Below, in pieces: positions 1 through 6,019 of a DNA stretch of 7,600 nucleotides. The notes below the pieces were generated by a model. It did no database searches, was not told the DNA's origin, and saw only the letters and a list, made by a program, of their open reading frames with translations. Origin of the DNA: Archaeoglobales archaeon (GTDB taxonomy: Archaea > Halobacteriota > Archaeoglobi > Archaeoglobales > Archaeoglobaceae); assembly GCA_003662985.1 (NCBI GenBank), contig QMZD01000076.1:1-7600 (forward strand), in the 5' to 3' direction. The translations under genes and the position numbers were made by a program. The first letter of the stretch is position 1; each line of letters starts with the position of its first letter.

Positions 1-18
1 AGAAAACTCCAGGGGTGA
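1..18 (+). CDS. C-terminal end of probable ribosomal protein uS17 (partial)
   Basis: The first frame reads Arg-Lys-Leu-Gln-Gly and then TGA at 16-18, just ahead of the uL14 start. In archaeal ribosomal clusters uS17, a small-subunit protein that binds 16S rRNA, normally lies directly upstream of uL14, and the purine-rich sequence and tight spacing fit the end of a coding region. Five residues carry no family signature, so the identity rests on gene order alone. The stop codon lies inside the GGGGTGA ribosome-binding site of uL14, as at other junctions in this operon. Confidence 0.4.
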   Translation, partial: RKLQG

Positions 19-22
19 AAGA

Positions 23-421
23 ATGAAGGCGAGAAAATCAAAGATTCCGAGACCTCTTCCAACGGGCGCGAGACTCGTTTGCACAGACAATACTGGTGCA
101 AGAGAACTTGAGATAATCTCCGTAAAGGGATACAAGGGTGTGAGGAGAAGATATCCCGCTGCCGGGATTGGAGATATAGTTGTCGTAAGCGTAAAGAAGG
201 GTTCGCCTGACATAAGGAAACAGGTTCACTACGCTGTAATTGTGAGGCAGAGGAAGGAGTACAGGAGGCCAGATGGGATGAGGGTTAAATTTGAAGACAA
301 CGCAGCAGTGATAACCGATCCCAATGGAAATCCGAAGGGGAGTGAGATTAGGGGAGCAGTAGCGAGGGAGGCTGCTGAGAGGTTCTCGAAAATCGGGTCT
401 CTGGCATCTTCAATAATCTGA
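23..421 (+). CDS. rpl14p: 50S ribosomal protein L14 (uL14)
   Basis: uL14 is a large-subunit protein that binds 23S rRNA at the subunit interface. The 132-residue product has the usual archaeal length. Family hallmarks are visible: C-x-DNTGA at residues 20-26, GIGD at 48-51, a basic segment followed by AVIVR at 71-75, FEDNAAVI at 90-97, and [12 protein letters not shown] at 105-116. These fit the five-stranded barrel and the C-terminal helices of the family. The ATG at 23 follows GGGGTG with a 5-nt spacer. The frame is open to the window edge upstream, but starting at the ATG gives the normal N terminus. The TGA stop contributes to the GAGGTG ribosome-binding site of uL24, which starts 9 nt later, so coupled translation is likely. 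Nothing unusual is seen. Confidence 0.97.
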   Translation: MKARKSKIPRPLPTGARLVCTDNTGARELEIISVKGYKGVRRRYPAAGIGDIVVVSVKKGSPDIRKQVHYAVIVRQRKEYRRPDGMRVKFEDNAAVITDPNGNPKGSEIRGAVAREAAERFSKIGSLASSII

Positions 422-430
422 GGTGGTTGA

Positions 431-790
431 ATGATTCCTAGGTCAAAACAGCCAAGAAAGCAAAGAAGGTGGTTGTACAAAACATCTAAACTTCACGAAA
501 GGCATAGATTGCTGAATGCAACGCTATCAAAGGATTTGAGGAAAAAATACGGTAGAAGGACTTTGAGGGTGAGAAAGGGAGACAAGGTAAGGATCATGAG
601 AGGAGAATTCGCAGGAAGCGAGGGGAAGGTTCTGGAAGTGGATATGAAAAGGGCAGTGATAAAGGTGGATGGTGTGACGACGAACAAGGTTGATGGAACA
701 GAGGTTTCGGTCCCGATTCATCCTTCAAACGTCATGATTATCGGATTGGGTGAAGTTGACGCGGTGAGAAAGAAAAAGCTAGGAGCGTAG
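431..790 (+). CDS. rpl24p: 50S ribosomal protein L24 (uL24)
   Basis: uL24 is an early-assembly large-subunit protein that binds the 5' part of 23S rRNA. The 119-residue product has the archaeal/eukaryotic layout. A very basic N-terminal stretch (residues 1-45, with SKQPRKQRR and the LHERHRLL region) is followed by a KOW domain at about 46-73, where RKGDKVRIMRG and F-AGSEGKV are visible. The conserved VPIHPSNVMI lies at 94-103. The basic N-terminal extension before KOW separates it from bacterial L24. The ATG at 431 lies 5 nt after GAGGTG (420-425), which overlaps the uL14 stop. A 25-nt gap leads to eS4. Nothing unusual is seen. Confidence 0.96.
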   Translation: MIPRSKQPRKQRRWLYKTSKLHERHRLLNATLSKDLRKKYGRRTLRVRKGDKVRIMRGEFAGSEGKVLEVDMKRAVIKVDGVTTNKVDGTEVSVPIHPSNVMIIGLGEVDAVRKKKLGA

Positions 791-815
791 AGTTAAAGGT
801 GATAGGTGGTAGATT

Positions 816-1514
816 ATGCATCAAAAAAGATTGTCAGCACCGAAAACGGTTAAGATTGCAAGGAAGGAGAAGAAGTGGACGGTCAAGACCTCTCCTGGAC
901 CCCACGATAAAGGAGCAGTCCCACTGCTTGTCCTCGTAAGAGATTTTCTGGGGTTGGCAGATACAGCCAGAGAAGCAAGGAGAATAATCTCTGCCGGCGA
1001 AATTCTCGTTGATGGAAAGCCAAGAAAGGATTATAAATTCCCAGTCGGCCTTTTCGATGTTGTAACGATTCCCAAAATCGAGAAGAGCTACAGGATAGTA
1101 TTCGATGAACGTGGTAGATACATTCCAAAGGAAGTAGAAGATGCAGATAGGAAGATCTACAAGATAACCGGTAAAACCCTCCTTAAGGGGGGGAAAGTCC
1201 AGCTGAACCTTTTTGACGGAACAAACATCCTTGCTTCCAACGATTTCTCCACGAAAGATTCTCTGGTTTTGAAGATACCTGAAAAAGAAATTCTTGAACA
1301 TCTCAGGTTTGAGGAGGGTGTTCTTGTTATGATCATAGGTGGGACCCACGCAGGAGAAATCGGTAGGATAAAGGATTACAAGATTGTAAGGGGCTCTGCA
1401 CCAAATCTTGTCACTGTTGAGGGAGAGGAGAGAGACATCACAACTATAGAGGATTACGTATTCGTTGTCGGTGGAAAAGATGCCAAAGAACCGGTGATAG
1501 ATCTCGGTTTGTGA
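816..1514 (+). CDS. rps4e: 30S ribosomal protein S4e (eS4)
   Basis: eS4 is a small-subunit protein found in archaea and eukaryotes and absent from bacteria. The 232 residues are close to the normal archaeal length. An N-terminal basic tail contains W21 and the SPGPHDKG region (26-33). An S4-type RNA-binding domain follows at about 36-92, with DTAREARRIISAGEILVDGK. The central eS4 domain is at about 93-165. A C-terminal KOW-like segment includes GGTHAGEIGRI at 175-185. Between that segment and the C terminus lies IEDYVFVVG (211-219), typical of the family end. The ATG at 816 is preceded by TAGGTG (803-808) with a 7-nt spacer. The TGA stop forms part of GAGGTG at 1513-1518, the first of two possible ribosome-binding sites for uL5. 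Its position between uL24 and uL5 is the standard archaeal one. Confidence 0.97.
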   Translation: MHQKRLSAPKTVKIARKEKKWTVKTSPGPHDKGAVPLLVLVRDFLGLADTAREARRIISAGEILVDGKPRKDYKFPVGLFDVVTIPKIEKSYRIVFDERGRYIPKEVEDADRKIYKITGKTLLKGGKVQLNLFDGTNILASNDFSTKDSLVLKIPEKEILEHLRFEEGVLVMIIGGTHAGEIGRIKDYKIVRGSAPNLVTVEGEERDITTIEDYVFVVGGKDAKEPVIDLGL

Positions 1515-1526
1515 GGTGCAGGGGTG
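1513..1526 (+). promoter_or_regulatory. Two candidate ribosome-binding sites for uL5
   Basis: GAGGTG at 1513-1518 lies 5 nt before a GTG at 1524, the same geometry as at uL24, uL6, eL32, uL18 and uL30. GGGGTG at 1521-1526 lies 6 nt before an in-frame ATG at 1533. The two candidate starts differ by three codons. GAGGTG matches the archaeal 16S tail better, whereas ATG is the stronger start codon. Confidence 0.6.
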
Positions 1527-2042
1527 TTAGGCATGAACAACTCGAACCAGATGAAGGAACTGTTCATTGATAAAGTCGTAATAAATATGGGTGTCGGAGA
1601 GAGTGGAGAGAGACTTAAAAAGGCAGCGAAGCTTTTAGAGGAGCTTACAGGGCAGAAACCAGCTACAACGTTTGCTGAAAAGACGATAAAGAACTTTGGG
1701 ATAAGGAAGGGTGAAGCGATAGGTGTTAAGGTTACGCTTCGTGGCGAGAAAGCTGAGAAGTTTTTGAAGGATGCATTGACGGTTTTGGAGAACAGGATGA
1801 GAAAAAGACAGATAAATGCTGGTGAATTCTCCTTTGGGATTCACGAACACATAGATCTTCCGGGTGTTAATTACGATCCCGATGTCGGAATATTTGGGAT
1901 GGATGTAAGTGTTTGTTTGAGAAGAAAGGGCTATAGGGTTAAGCAAAGAAGAATTTCGAGATCCAAAATAGGTAAAAGCCATTTAATCACAAAGGATGAG
2001 ACGATCGATTTTTTGAAGAAGATCGGTGTGGAGGTTGAGTAA
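1524..2042 (+). CDS. rpl5p: 50S ribosomal protein L5 (uL5)
   Basis: uL5 is part of the central protuberance, where it binds 5S rRNA and contacts P-site tRNA. The product has 172 residues from GTG 1524, or 169 from ATG 1533. Numbered from the ATG, the hallmarks are [14 protein letters not shown] at 15-28, [13 protein letters not shown] at 31-43, [17 protein letters not shown] at 55-71, [10 protein letters not shown] at 99-108 and GIFGMDV at 119-125, followed by a basic segment. These are diagnostic of archaeal uL5. The GTG is chosen because GAGGTG-N5-start recurs at other junctions of this operon, but the ATG has its own GGGGTG 6 nt upstream, so the start is uncertain. The stop is followed after one base by uS14, whose likely ribosome-binding site GGAGGT (2030-2035) lies inside this gene. 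Confidence 0.96.
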   Translation: MLGMNNSNQMKELFIDKVVINMGVGESGERLKKAAKLLEELTGQKPATTFAEKTIKNFGIRKGEAIGVKVTLRGEKAEKFLKDALTVLENRMRKRQINAGEFSFGIHEHIDLPGVNYDPDVGIFGMDVSVCLRRKGYRVKQRRISRSKIGKSHLITKDETIDFLKKIGVEVE

Positions 2043-2043
2043 G

Positions 2044-2193
2044 ATGGAAAGAAGAAAGATTTTCGGCAGAGGTGCCAACGAGTGCAGAAGGTGTGGTAGA
2101 AAGAGTGGCTTGGTAAGAAAATACGGTCTTTACCTCTGCAGGCAATGCTTCAGAGAGATAGCTCCGGAGTTGGGATTTAAGAAGTACTGGTAG
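2044..2193 (+). CDS. rps14p: 30S ribosomal protein S14, zinc-ribbon type (uS14)
   Basis: uS14 is a small protein of the 30S head. The 49 codons begin at ATG 2044 and end with TAG at 2191-2193; the reading frame was translated directly from the sequence. Four cysteines at residues 14, 17, 32 and 35 form C-x2-C and C-x2-C pairs separated by 14 residues. This is the zinc-binding C+ form normal in archaea, so one structural zinc ion is expected. Nearly invariant features include FGRG at 7-10, CRRCG at 14-18, [12 protein letters not shown] at 27-38 and the C-terminal GFKKYW. All nine arginines use AGA or AGG. The gene is 1 nt from uL5 and 9 nt from uS8, and its stop overlaps the uS8 ribosome-binding site. 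Confidence 0.96.
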   Translation: MERRKIFGRGANECRRCGRKSGLVRKYGLYLCRQCFREIAPELGFKKYW

Positions 2194-2202
2194 GTGAGAG
2201 AG

Positions 2203-2595
2203 ATGAGTCTTAGCGATACGCTAGCAAATACTATGATCGCGATAAAAAACGCCGAGTTTGCAGGTTATCCTGTTTGTGAGGTTAAGCCAGCCTCCAAGCT
2301 CGTTGGAAACGTGTTGAAGGTTTTAAAGGACTATGGATACATCAAAGAATTCGAGTACATAGACGACAACAAGGGAGGGAAATTTAGAATCTCTTTGCTC
2401 CGAAAAATCAATGATTGTGGAGCTATAAGGCCAAGAATGAGCGTTAAAAAGACCGAATACGAGAAATTTGAATCCAGATTTCTACCCGGTAAGGACTTCG
2501 GTATCCTTGTTGTTTCAACGGTTAAGGGTGTAATGTCCCAGAAAGAGGCGATGGAAAAGGGTCTGGGAGGCATTTTACTTGCCTACGTCTACTGA
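2203..2595 (+). CDS. rps8p: 30S ribosomal protein S8 (uS8)
   Basis: uS8 is a primary 16S rRNA-binding protein that organises the central domain of the small subunit. The 130-residue product from ATG 2203 has the standard archaeal length and begins MSLSDTLAN, typical of the family. The N-terminal alpha/beta domain covers about 1-70 and includes [10 protein letters not shown] and FRISLLRK. The C-terminal rRNA-binding domain carries [18 protein letters not shown] at 103-120 and ends [10 protein letters not shown]. An in-frame GTG at 2194 is rejected because it is part of the TAGGTG ribosome-binding site, 6 nt before the ATG. In Escherichia coli S8 represses its own operon by binding mRNA near the L5 start; no comparable RNA structure was recognised here. 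Confidence 0.97.
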   Translation: MSLSDTLANTMIAIKNAEFAGYPVCEVKPASKLVGNVLKVLKDYGYIKEFEYIDDNKGGKFRISLLRKINDCGAIRPRMSVKKTEYEKFESRFLPGKDFGILVVSTVKGVMSQKEAMEKGLGGILLAYVY

Positions 2596-2604
2596 GGTGA
2601 GAAC

Positions 2605-3156
2605 GTGATAACGATAGGAATAACCGAGAGGGTTGTTGAGATCCCCGATGGTGTTGAAGTAACCATCGAGGGAGACGACGTTCAGGGGTATACTTTAAAG
2701 GCAAAAGGACCCAAGGGGGAGAATTCGAGGAATCTAAAATACAGAGGCGTCATAATCGAGAAGCAAGACTCAGAGATAAGAGTTTACACGGAAGAGAAGA
2801 AGACAAAAACAAGAGCGATAGTTGGAACCTTTGCATCCCATATAAGAAATCTGGTAAAGGGAGTGTCTGAAGGATTCGAATACAAATTAAAAGTAGTTTA
2901 TGCTCACTTTCCCGTAAAAGTTAGGGTTGAAGGAGATGAGGTGATCATTGAAAACTTCTTGGGGGAAAAATATCCGAGAAGATCTAAGATCGTTGGAAGG
3001 GCTCAGGTTAAGATTCAGGGGAACGAAATAATTGTCACGGGAATTGACAAAGAGGAGTGCGGACAGACGGCAGCAAATCTCGAGCAGACGACGAGAATTA
3101 AGAATCTCGATGTAAGAATCTTTCAGGACGGAATTTACATAGTCGAGAAACCCTGA
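2605..3156 (+). CDS. rpl6p: 50S ribosomal protein L6 (uL6), GTG start
   Basis: uL6 binds 23S rRNA near the sarcin-ricin loop and the factor-binding site of the large subunit. The 183-residue product fits the archaeal family, which is built from two similar alpha/beta domains. The first spans about 8-85, with [13 protein letters not shown] and LKAKGPKGE. The second spans about 90-175, with [21 protein letters not shown] followed by [15 protein letters not shown]. The signature near the C terminus is [20 protein letters not shown] at 146-165. Translation probably starts at GTG 2605: it lies exactly 5 nt after GAGGTG (2594-2599), which overlaps the uS8 stop, and the resulting N terminus is normal. 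The TGA stop in turn forms part of the eL32 ribosome-binding site. Nothing else is unusual. Confidence 0.97.
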   Translation: MITIGITERVVEIPDGVEVTIEGDDVQGYTLKAKGPKGENSRNLKYRGVIIEKQDSEIRVYTEEKKTKTRAIVGTFASHIRNLVKGVSEGFEYKLKVVYAHFPVKVRVEGDEVIIENFLGEKYPRRSKIVGRAQVKIQGNEIIVTGIDKEECGQTAANLEQTTRIKNLDVRIFQDGIYIVEKP

Positions 3157-3165
3157 GGTGTTTAT

Positions 3166-3828
3166 ATGGCTGGAAAGAGAGGCAGAAAAACGAAGAAGAG
3201 TGAAACCAAAGCTGAAAGGATCGAAGAAGTTGAGGACACAGAGGTAAAAGAAGTTAGTGAAACCGAGGCAGAAAAAATCGAAGCAGAAGGCGGGGAAGAA
3301 GAGACTGGAGTCGAAGAATCTAAGGTTGAAAAATCTAAGGTTGAAGAATCTAAGGTTGAGGAGATAGAAAAATCCGAAGAGGTAAAGGAGACCGAGGAAG
3401 TTGAAGTTACCGAATCTGAAGTCGAGGAAATCAAGAAGCCAGCACTCGATCCTGAGAGCAGGAGACTCCTCAAGGTAAGAATAAGACAAAAATCTCGTAA
3501 GCCTGAATTCAAGAGGTATGAGTCTCATAAGAAATTAAGATTAAGGGATAAGAGTTGGAGAAGGCCCAGAGGAATGGATAACAAGATGAGAAAAAGGATT
3601 GCAGGTAAAAAGCCGGTTAGTGTTGGGTTTGGTACGCCCTCAGCTATAAGGGGTTTACATCCCAGTGGGTTCAGGGAGGTTCTTGTGAGAAACCCATTCG
3701 AACTCGAAGGTATAGATGTGGAAACCGAGGCGATAAGGATAGCTTCCTCGGTTGGTCTGAAAAAGAGGCTTGCAATTGAAGATAAAGCAAAAGAAATGGG
3801 TATAAAGATTTTAAATCCACAAAGGTGA
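3166..3828 (+). CDS. rpl32e: 50S ribosomal protein L32e (eL32) with acidic N-terminal extension
   Basis: eL32 is a large-subunit protein of archaea and eukaryotes. The conserved domain occupies about residues 94-220: LDPESRRLLKVRIRQK, then FKRYESHKKLRL, the basic SWRRPRGMDNKMRKR (130-144), VSVGFGTPSAIRGLHPSG (151-168) and a C-terminal helical part. Before it lies an extension of about 90 residues with 33 glutamates, many lysines, valines, serines and threonines, almost no aromatic residues, and three tandem ESKVE-like repeats at 51-65. It looks disordered or coiled-coil-like. Many archaeal eL32 proteins are only about 130-150 residues long; halophiles such as Haloarcula are known to carry an acidic extension. 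ATG 3166, 5 nt after GAGGTG, is the only ATG before Met137, and the valine codons in the extension are GTA, GTT or GTC, so no shorter start is available. The extension is therefore probably translated. Confidence 0.95.
   Translation: MAGKRGRKTKKSETKAERIEEVEDTEVKEVSETEAEKIEAEGGEEETGVEESKVEKSKVEESKVEEIEKSEEVKETEEVEVTESEVEEIKKPALDPESRRLLKVRIRQKSRKPEFKRYESHKKLRLRDKSWRRPRGMDNKMRKRIAGKKPVSVGFGTPSAIRGLHPSGFREVLVRNPFELEGIDVETEAIRIASSVGLKKRLAIEDKAKEMGIKILNPQR
3316..3360 (+). repeat. Three tandem 15-nt units inside the eL32 extension
   Basis: Units at 3316-3330, 3331-3345 and 3346-3360 are GAATCTAAGGTTGAA, AAATCTAAGGTTGAA and GAATCTAAGGTTGAG. They differ only at the first and last bases. They encode ESKVE, KSKVE and ESKVE (residues 51-65 of eL32). 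The synonymous codons are identical between copies, which suggests recent duplication by slippage rather than selection on the protein alone. Because the unit is a multiple of three, copy-number change keeps the gene in frame. Confidence 0.93.
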
Positions 3829-3833
3829 ATGGC

Positions 3834-4301
3834 ATGAACCTGAAGCTTCAAAGAAGGCTTGCTGCGAGTATATTAAAATGTGGAGAAAACAGGGTCTGGA
3901 TGGATCCAGATGAGCTGGAGACGATAGCTGAGGCTGTGACGAAGGAGGATGTTAGGGGGCTCATCGAAGACGGGTTAATAGAGAGAAAACCTGTAAAAGG
4001 AACCAGTAGGGCTAGAGCTAGATTCAGAGCTAAACAGAGATCAAAGGGAAGAAGAAGAGGGCATGGGAGAAGAAAGGGTAGAAAGACAGCAAGGATGCCA
4101 AGAAAGAGAAGGTGGATAATAAGAATAAGAGCTCTTAGAAAAAGACTCAAAGAGCTGAAAGAAGAAGGGAAGCTTGAAACTCAAGTTTATAGAATGCTCT
4201 ACAGAAAGGCGAAAGGTGGAGAATTCAGGAGCGTAGCTCATCTTAACGCTTACATTGAATCTCAGAAGTTGATAAAGGTAGAAGTAGAAGGAAAAGAGTA
4301 G
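3834..4301 (+). CDS. rpl19e: 50S ribosomal protein L19e (eL19)
   Basis: eL19 is a helical large-subunit protein of archaea and eukaryotes, with extended basic segments that contact 23S rRNA. The 155-residue product starts MNLKLQRRLAASILKCGENRVW, a clear family signature, followed by DPDELETIAEAVTKEDVRGLI (24-44). The very basic linker at 58-96 contains RARARFRAKQRSKGRRRGHG and RMPRKRRW. A C-terminal helical region at 97-145 contains LKELKEEGKLE and KGGEFRSVAHLNAYI. ATG 3834 lies 6 nt after AAGGTG, which overlaps the eL32 stop; the in-frame GTG at 3825 is part of that binding site and is rejected. The gap to uL18 is 45 nt, the longest within the operon. Part of the C-terminal helix resembles a segment of uL15 downstream. 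Confidence 0.97.
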   Translation: MNLKLQRRLAASILKCGENRVWMDPDELETIAEAVTKEDVRGLIEDGLIERKPVKGTSRARARFRAKQRSKGRRRGHGRRKGRKTARMPRKRRWIIRIRALRKRLKELKEEGKLETQVYRMLYRKAKGGEFRSVAHLNAYIESQKLIKVEVEGKE

Positions 4302-4320
4302 GATAAAGGGTAGGAGAAAG

Positions 4321-4347
4321 ATGAAGCGATTTAAAGAGGTGGTTTAA
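4321..4347 (+). other. Possible 8-codon leader ORF ahead of uL18
   Basis: ATG 4321 follows AGGAG (4312-4316) by 4 nt and reads MKRFKEVV. Its TAA at 4345-4347 shares one base with the uL18 ATG (TAATG). The uL18 ribosome-binding site GAGGTG (4336-4341) lies inside this mini-ORF. The arrangement could deliver ribosomes to uL18 by coupling, but so short a frame can arise by chance in purine-rich DNA. There is no protein evidence. Confidence 0.25.
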
Positions 4348-4901
4348 TGGCGAGAGGACCTAGGTACAGGGTTCCGTACCGAAGAAGAAGGGAAGGAAAA
4401 ACAAACTACAGAAAGAGACTAAGGTTACTTGTCTCAAGAAAGCCAAGGTTGATAGTCAGAATTACCAACAGTAGAGTAATCGCTCAGATCGCCGAATACG
4501 ATCCCGTTGGAGATAGGATACTTGTATCGGTCGATTCATCAATGTTGACGAAATACGGATGGAAAGGAGATTTGAATAACACTCCCGCTGCCTATCTGAC
4601 AGGGCTATTGATCGGCAAGAAAGCCATTGAGGCTGGAGTTAGAGAAGTTGTTCTTGACATAGGGCTCAAGACTCCAACCAAAGGTTCCAGAGTTTTTGCA
4701 GTTTTGAGAGGAGCAGTTGAGAGTGGTTTAGAGGTTCCTCATTCTCCGGAAGTTTTCCCCGATGATCAGAGGATCCGGGGAGAACATATCGCTGAATACT
4801 ATGAAAAAGTGGGTGGATTCTCGCAATATGAGAAAAGAGGGTTAAAACCCTCGGAACTTCCCGCTCATGTTGATGAGGTAAAATCAAAGATAATGGGATG
4901 A
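4347..4901 (+). CDS. rpl18p: 50S ribosomal protein L18 (uL18)
   Basis: uL18 binds 5S rRNA together with uL5 and anchors it in the central protuberance. The 184-residue product is the long archaeal/eukaryotic form; bacterial L18 is much shorter. Features include a basic N-terminal tail ([20 protein letters not shown]), the strand [14 protein letters not shown] (35-48), [13 protein letters not shown] (81-93), and the archaeal signature [17 protein letters not shown] at 132-148, followed by a helical C-terminal tail. ATG 4347 lies 5 nt after GAGGTG. Unlike most junctions here, the upstream gap is 45 nt and contains a possible 8-codon ORF whose stop overlaps this start by one base. The stop is followed by a 33-nt gap to uS5. 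Confidence 0.97.
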   Translation: MARGPRYRVPYRRRREGKTNYRKRLRLLVSRKPRLIVRITNSRVIAQIAEYDPVGDRILVSVDSSMLTKYGWKGDLNNTPAAYLTGLLIGKKAIEAGVREVVLDIGLKTPTKGSRVFAVLRGAVESGLEVPHSPEVFPDDQRIRGEHIAEYYEKVGGFSQYEKRGLKPSELPAHVDEVKSKIMG

Positions 4902-4934
4902 TGATGAAATAACTGGTAATGTGGAGATGATTGA

Positions 4935-5537
4935 ATGGATGCCGTTCAGGAATGGGTTCCAAGAACGAGGCTTGGAAAATTGGTTGCAGAGGAAAAGATA
5001 AGGACGATAGACGAGGCTATAGCAAGCGGTCTTCCTTTGAAAGAGCCCGAGATAGTTGACATTCTGCTTCCAAACCTCGAAGATGAAGTCCTGGAAATCA
5101 CGCTCGTGCAGAGAATGACGGACAGCGGAAGGAGAACGAACTTCAGAGTTACAGCTATAGTCGGAAACAGGGATGGTTACGTTGGGATAGGAGTTGGCAA
5201 GGCATCGCAGGTAGCCCCCTCAATCCAGAAGGCCATCACGAGTGCGAAACTGAACATCTTCAAAGTGAACAGGGGCTGTGGTTCTTGGGAATGTGGCTGT
5301 GGAGGTACGCACTCAATTCCCTTCAAGGTTACCGGCAGCTCCGGAAGTGTTCGAGTAACGTTAATTCCTGGGCCTAAGGGTTTGGGGATCGTTGCAGGAG
5401 ATGTAGCCAGAAAGGTTCTTGAGCTCGCCGGCGTCAGCGACGTCTGGACGTTTACGAGGGGGAATACCAGAACCACGATAAATTTCGCAAAGGCAACCTT
5501 CAACGCTTTGAAGCAGACGATGTACGTTAAAAGGTAG
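4935..5537 (+). CDS. rps5p: 30S ribosomal protein S5 (uS5)
   Basis: uS5 lies near the mRNA entrance and decoding region of the small subunit and affects fidelity. The 200-residue product is of the archaeal/eukaryotic S5/S2 type. An N-terminal arm includes [12 protein letters not shown] (6-17). The double-stranded-RNA-binding-like domain at about 50-115 has [16 protein letters not shown] and [14 protein letters not shown]. The cysteine-rich family insert [18 protein letters not shown] (113-130) has Cys 115, 120 and 122 and His126. The C-terminal domain has [17 protein letters not shown] (140-156) and [16 protein letters not shown] (173-188). An in-frame TGA at 4932-4934 directly precedes the ATG, so the start cannot lie further upstream. 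The binding site is probably GGAGATGA at 4923-4930, which departs from the GAGGTG used elsewhere. Whether the cysteines bind metal cannot be told from sequence. Confidence 0.97.
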   Translation: MDAVQEWVPRTRLGKLVAEEKIRTIDEAIASGLPLKEPEIVDILLPNLEDEVLEITLVQRMTDSGRRTNFRVTAIVGNRDGYVGIGVGKASQVAPSIQKAITSAKLNIFKVNRGCGSWECGCGGTHSIPFKVTGSSGSVRVTLIPGPKGLGIVAGDVARKVLELAGVSDVWTFTRGNTRTTINFAKATFNALKQTMYVKR

Positions 5538-5549
5538 AGAGGTGAAGCT

Positions 5550-6014
5550 ATGAAATACTATGCCGTGGTTAGGTTGAGAGGTCAGCACGACATCCATAGG
5601 AAGATTAGGGACACACTCAAAATGCTCAGACTCCACAAGAAATATCACTGCGTTCTCGTGCCAGAGAATGAATCGTATTTGGGAATGCTTCAGAAGGTAA
5701 AGGATTACGTTGCATACGGGGAAATCAACGCTGAGGTGCTTGCAGAACTGATAAGAAATCGTGGAAGACTGACTGGAAACAGAAGAGTCAGCGATGAGTA
5801 CGTTAAGGAAAAAACGGGCTACGATTCGATCGAAGAATTCGCAAAGGCTGTGCTTGAAGGAAAAGCCAAGCTGAGTGATCTTGAGATAAAACCGGTTTTC
5901 AGGCTACATCCTCCGAGAGGCGGTTTAAGGAACATTAAATGGCACTTCAAGGCAGGAGGAGAGCTGGGCTATCAGGGAGAGAGCATTAACAACCTGCTTT
6001 ATAAAATGAGGTGA
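5550..6014 (+). CDS. rpl30p: 50S ribosomal protein L30 (uL30), archaeal long form
   Basis: uL30 is a large-subunit protein that binds 23S rRNA. Bacterial L30 has only about 60 residues; this 154-residue product is the archaeal/eukaryotic form related to eukaryotic L7. The L30 ferredoxin-like core is at about 1-60, with [32 protein letters not shown] and [14 protein letters not shown]. An archaeal C-terminal extension follows with ELIRNRGRL, a helical middle segment, and the hallmark [12 protein letters not shown] (114-125). ATG 5550 lies 5 nt after GAGGTG, which follows the uS5 stop closely. The TGA at 6012-6014 is embedded in the ribosome-binding site of uL15, so the two genes are probably coupled. 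Nothing unusual is seen. Confidence 0.97.
   Translation: MKYYAVVRLRGQHDIHRKIRDTLKMLRLHKKYHCVLVPENESYLGMLQKVKDYVAYGEINAEVLAELIRNRGRLTGNRRVSDEYVKEKTGYDSIEEFAKAVLEGKAKLSDLEIKPVFRLHPPRGGLRNIKWHFKAGGELGYQGESINNLLYKMR
6008..6013 (+). promoter_or_regulatory. Ribosome-binding site that sets the uL15 start at TTG 6020
   Basis: GAGGTG lies 6 nt before TTG 6020. A longer in-frame start, GTG 6011, is part of this motif and has no binding site of its own, so TTG is preferred. The site overlaps the last codons of uL30. Confidence 0.8.
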
Positions 6015-6019
6015 TACCC

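Noticed and set aside
834..1349. A 171-codon open frame on the minus strand inside eS4
   Set aside because: It is fully antisense to a clear eS4 gene, with no recognisable motif or start signal. It is best explained as a shadow of the real frame.
2887..3528. A 213-codon open frame on the minus strand, and a 116-codon Ser/Thr-rich one at 3162-3512
   Set aside because: They lie antisense to uL6 and the eL32 extension. Their Phe/Leu-rich and Ser-rich low-complexity translations are what GAA/AAG/GTT-rich coding DNA gives when read backwards, and there is no ribosome-binding site or family signature.
5395..5403. Possible metal site or degenerate zinc knuckle around the uS5 cysteines ([12 protein letters not shown])
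   Set aside because: This Cys/Gly segment is a normal feature of archaeal and eukaryotic uS5. It encodes residues 113-124, upstream of these coordinates, and is not a novelty.
5177..5503. A 108-codon minus-strand open frame opposite uS5
   Set aside because: It overlaps the conserved core of uS5 completely and shows no domain or initiation signal.
6011..6019. A GTG start for uL15 giving three more residues
   Set aside because: This GTG is part of the GAGGTG ribosome-binding site and has no such site of its own; TTG 6020 has the correct spacing.
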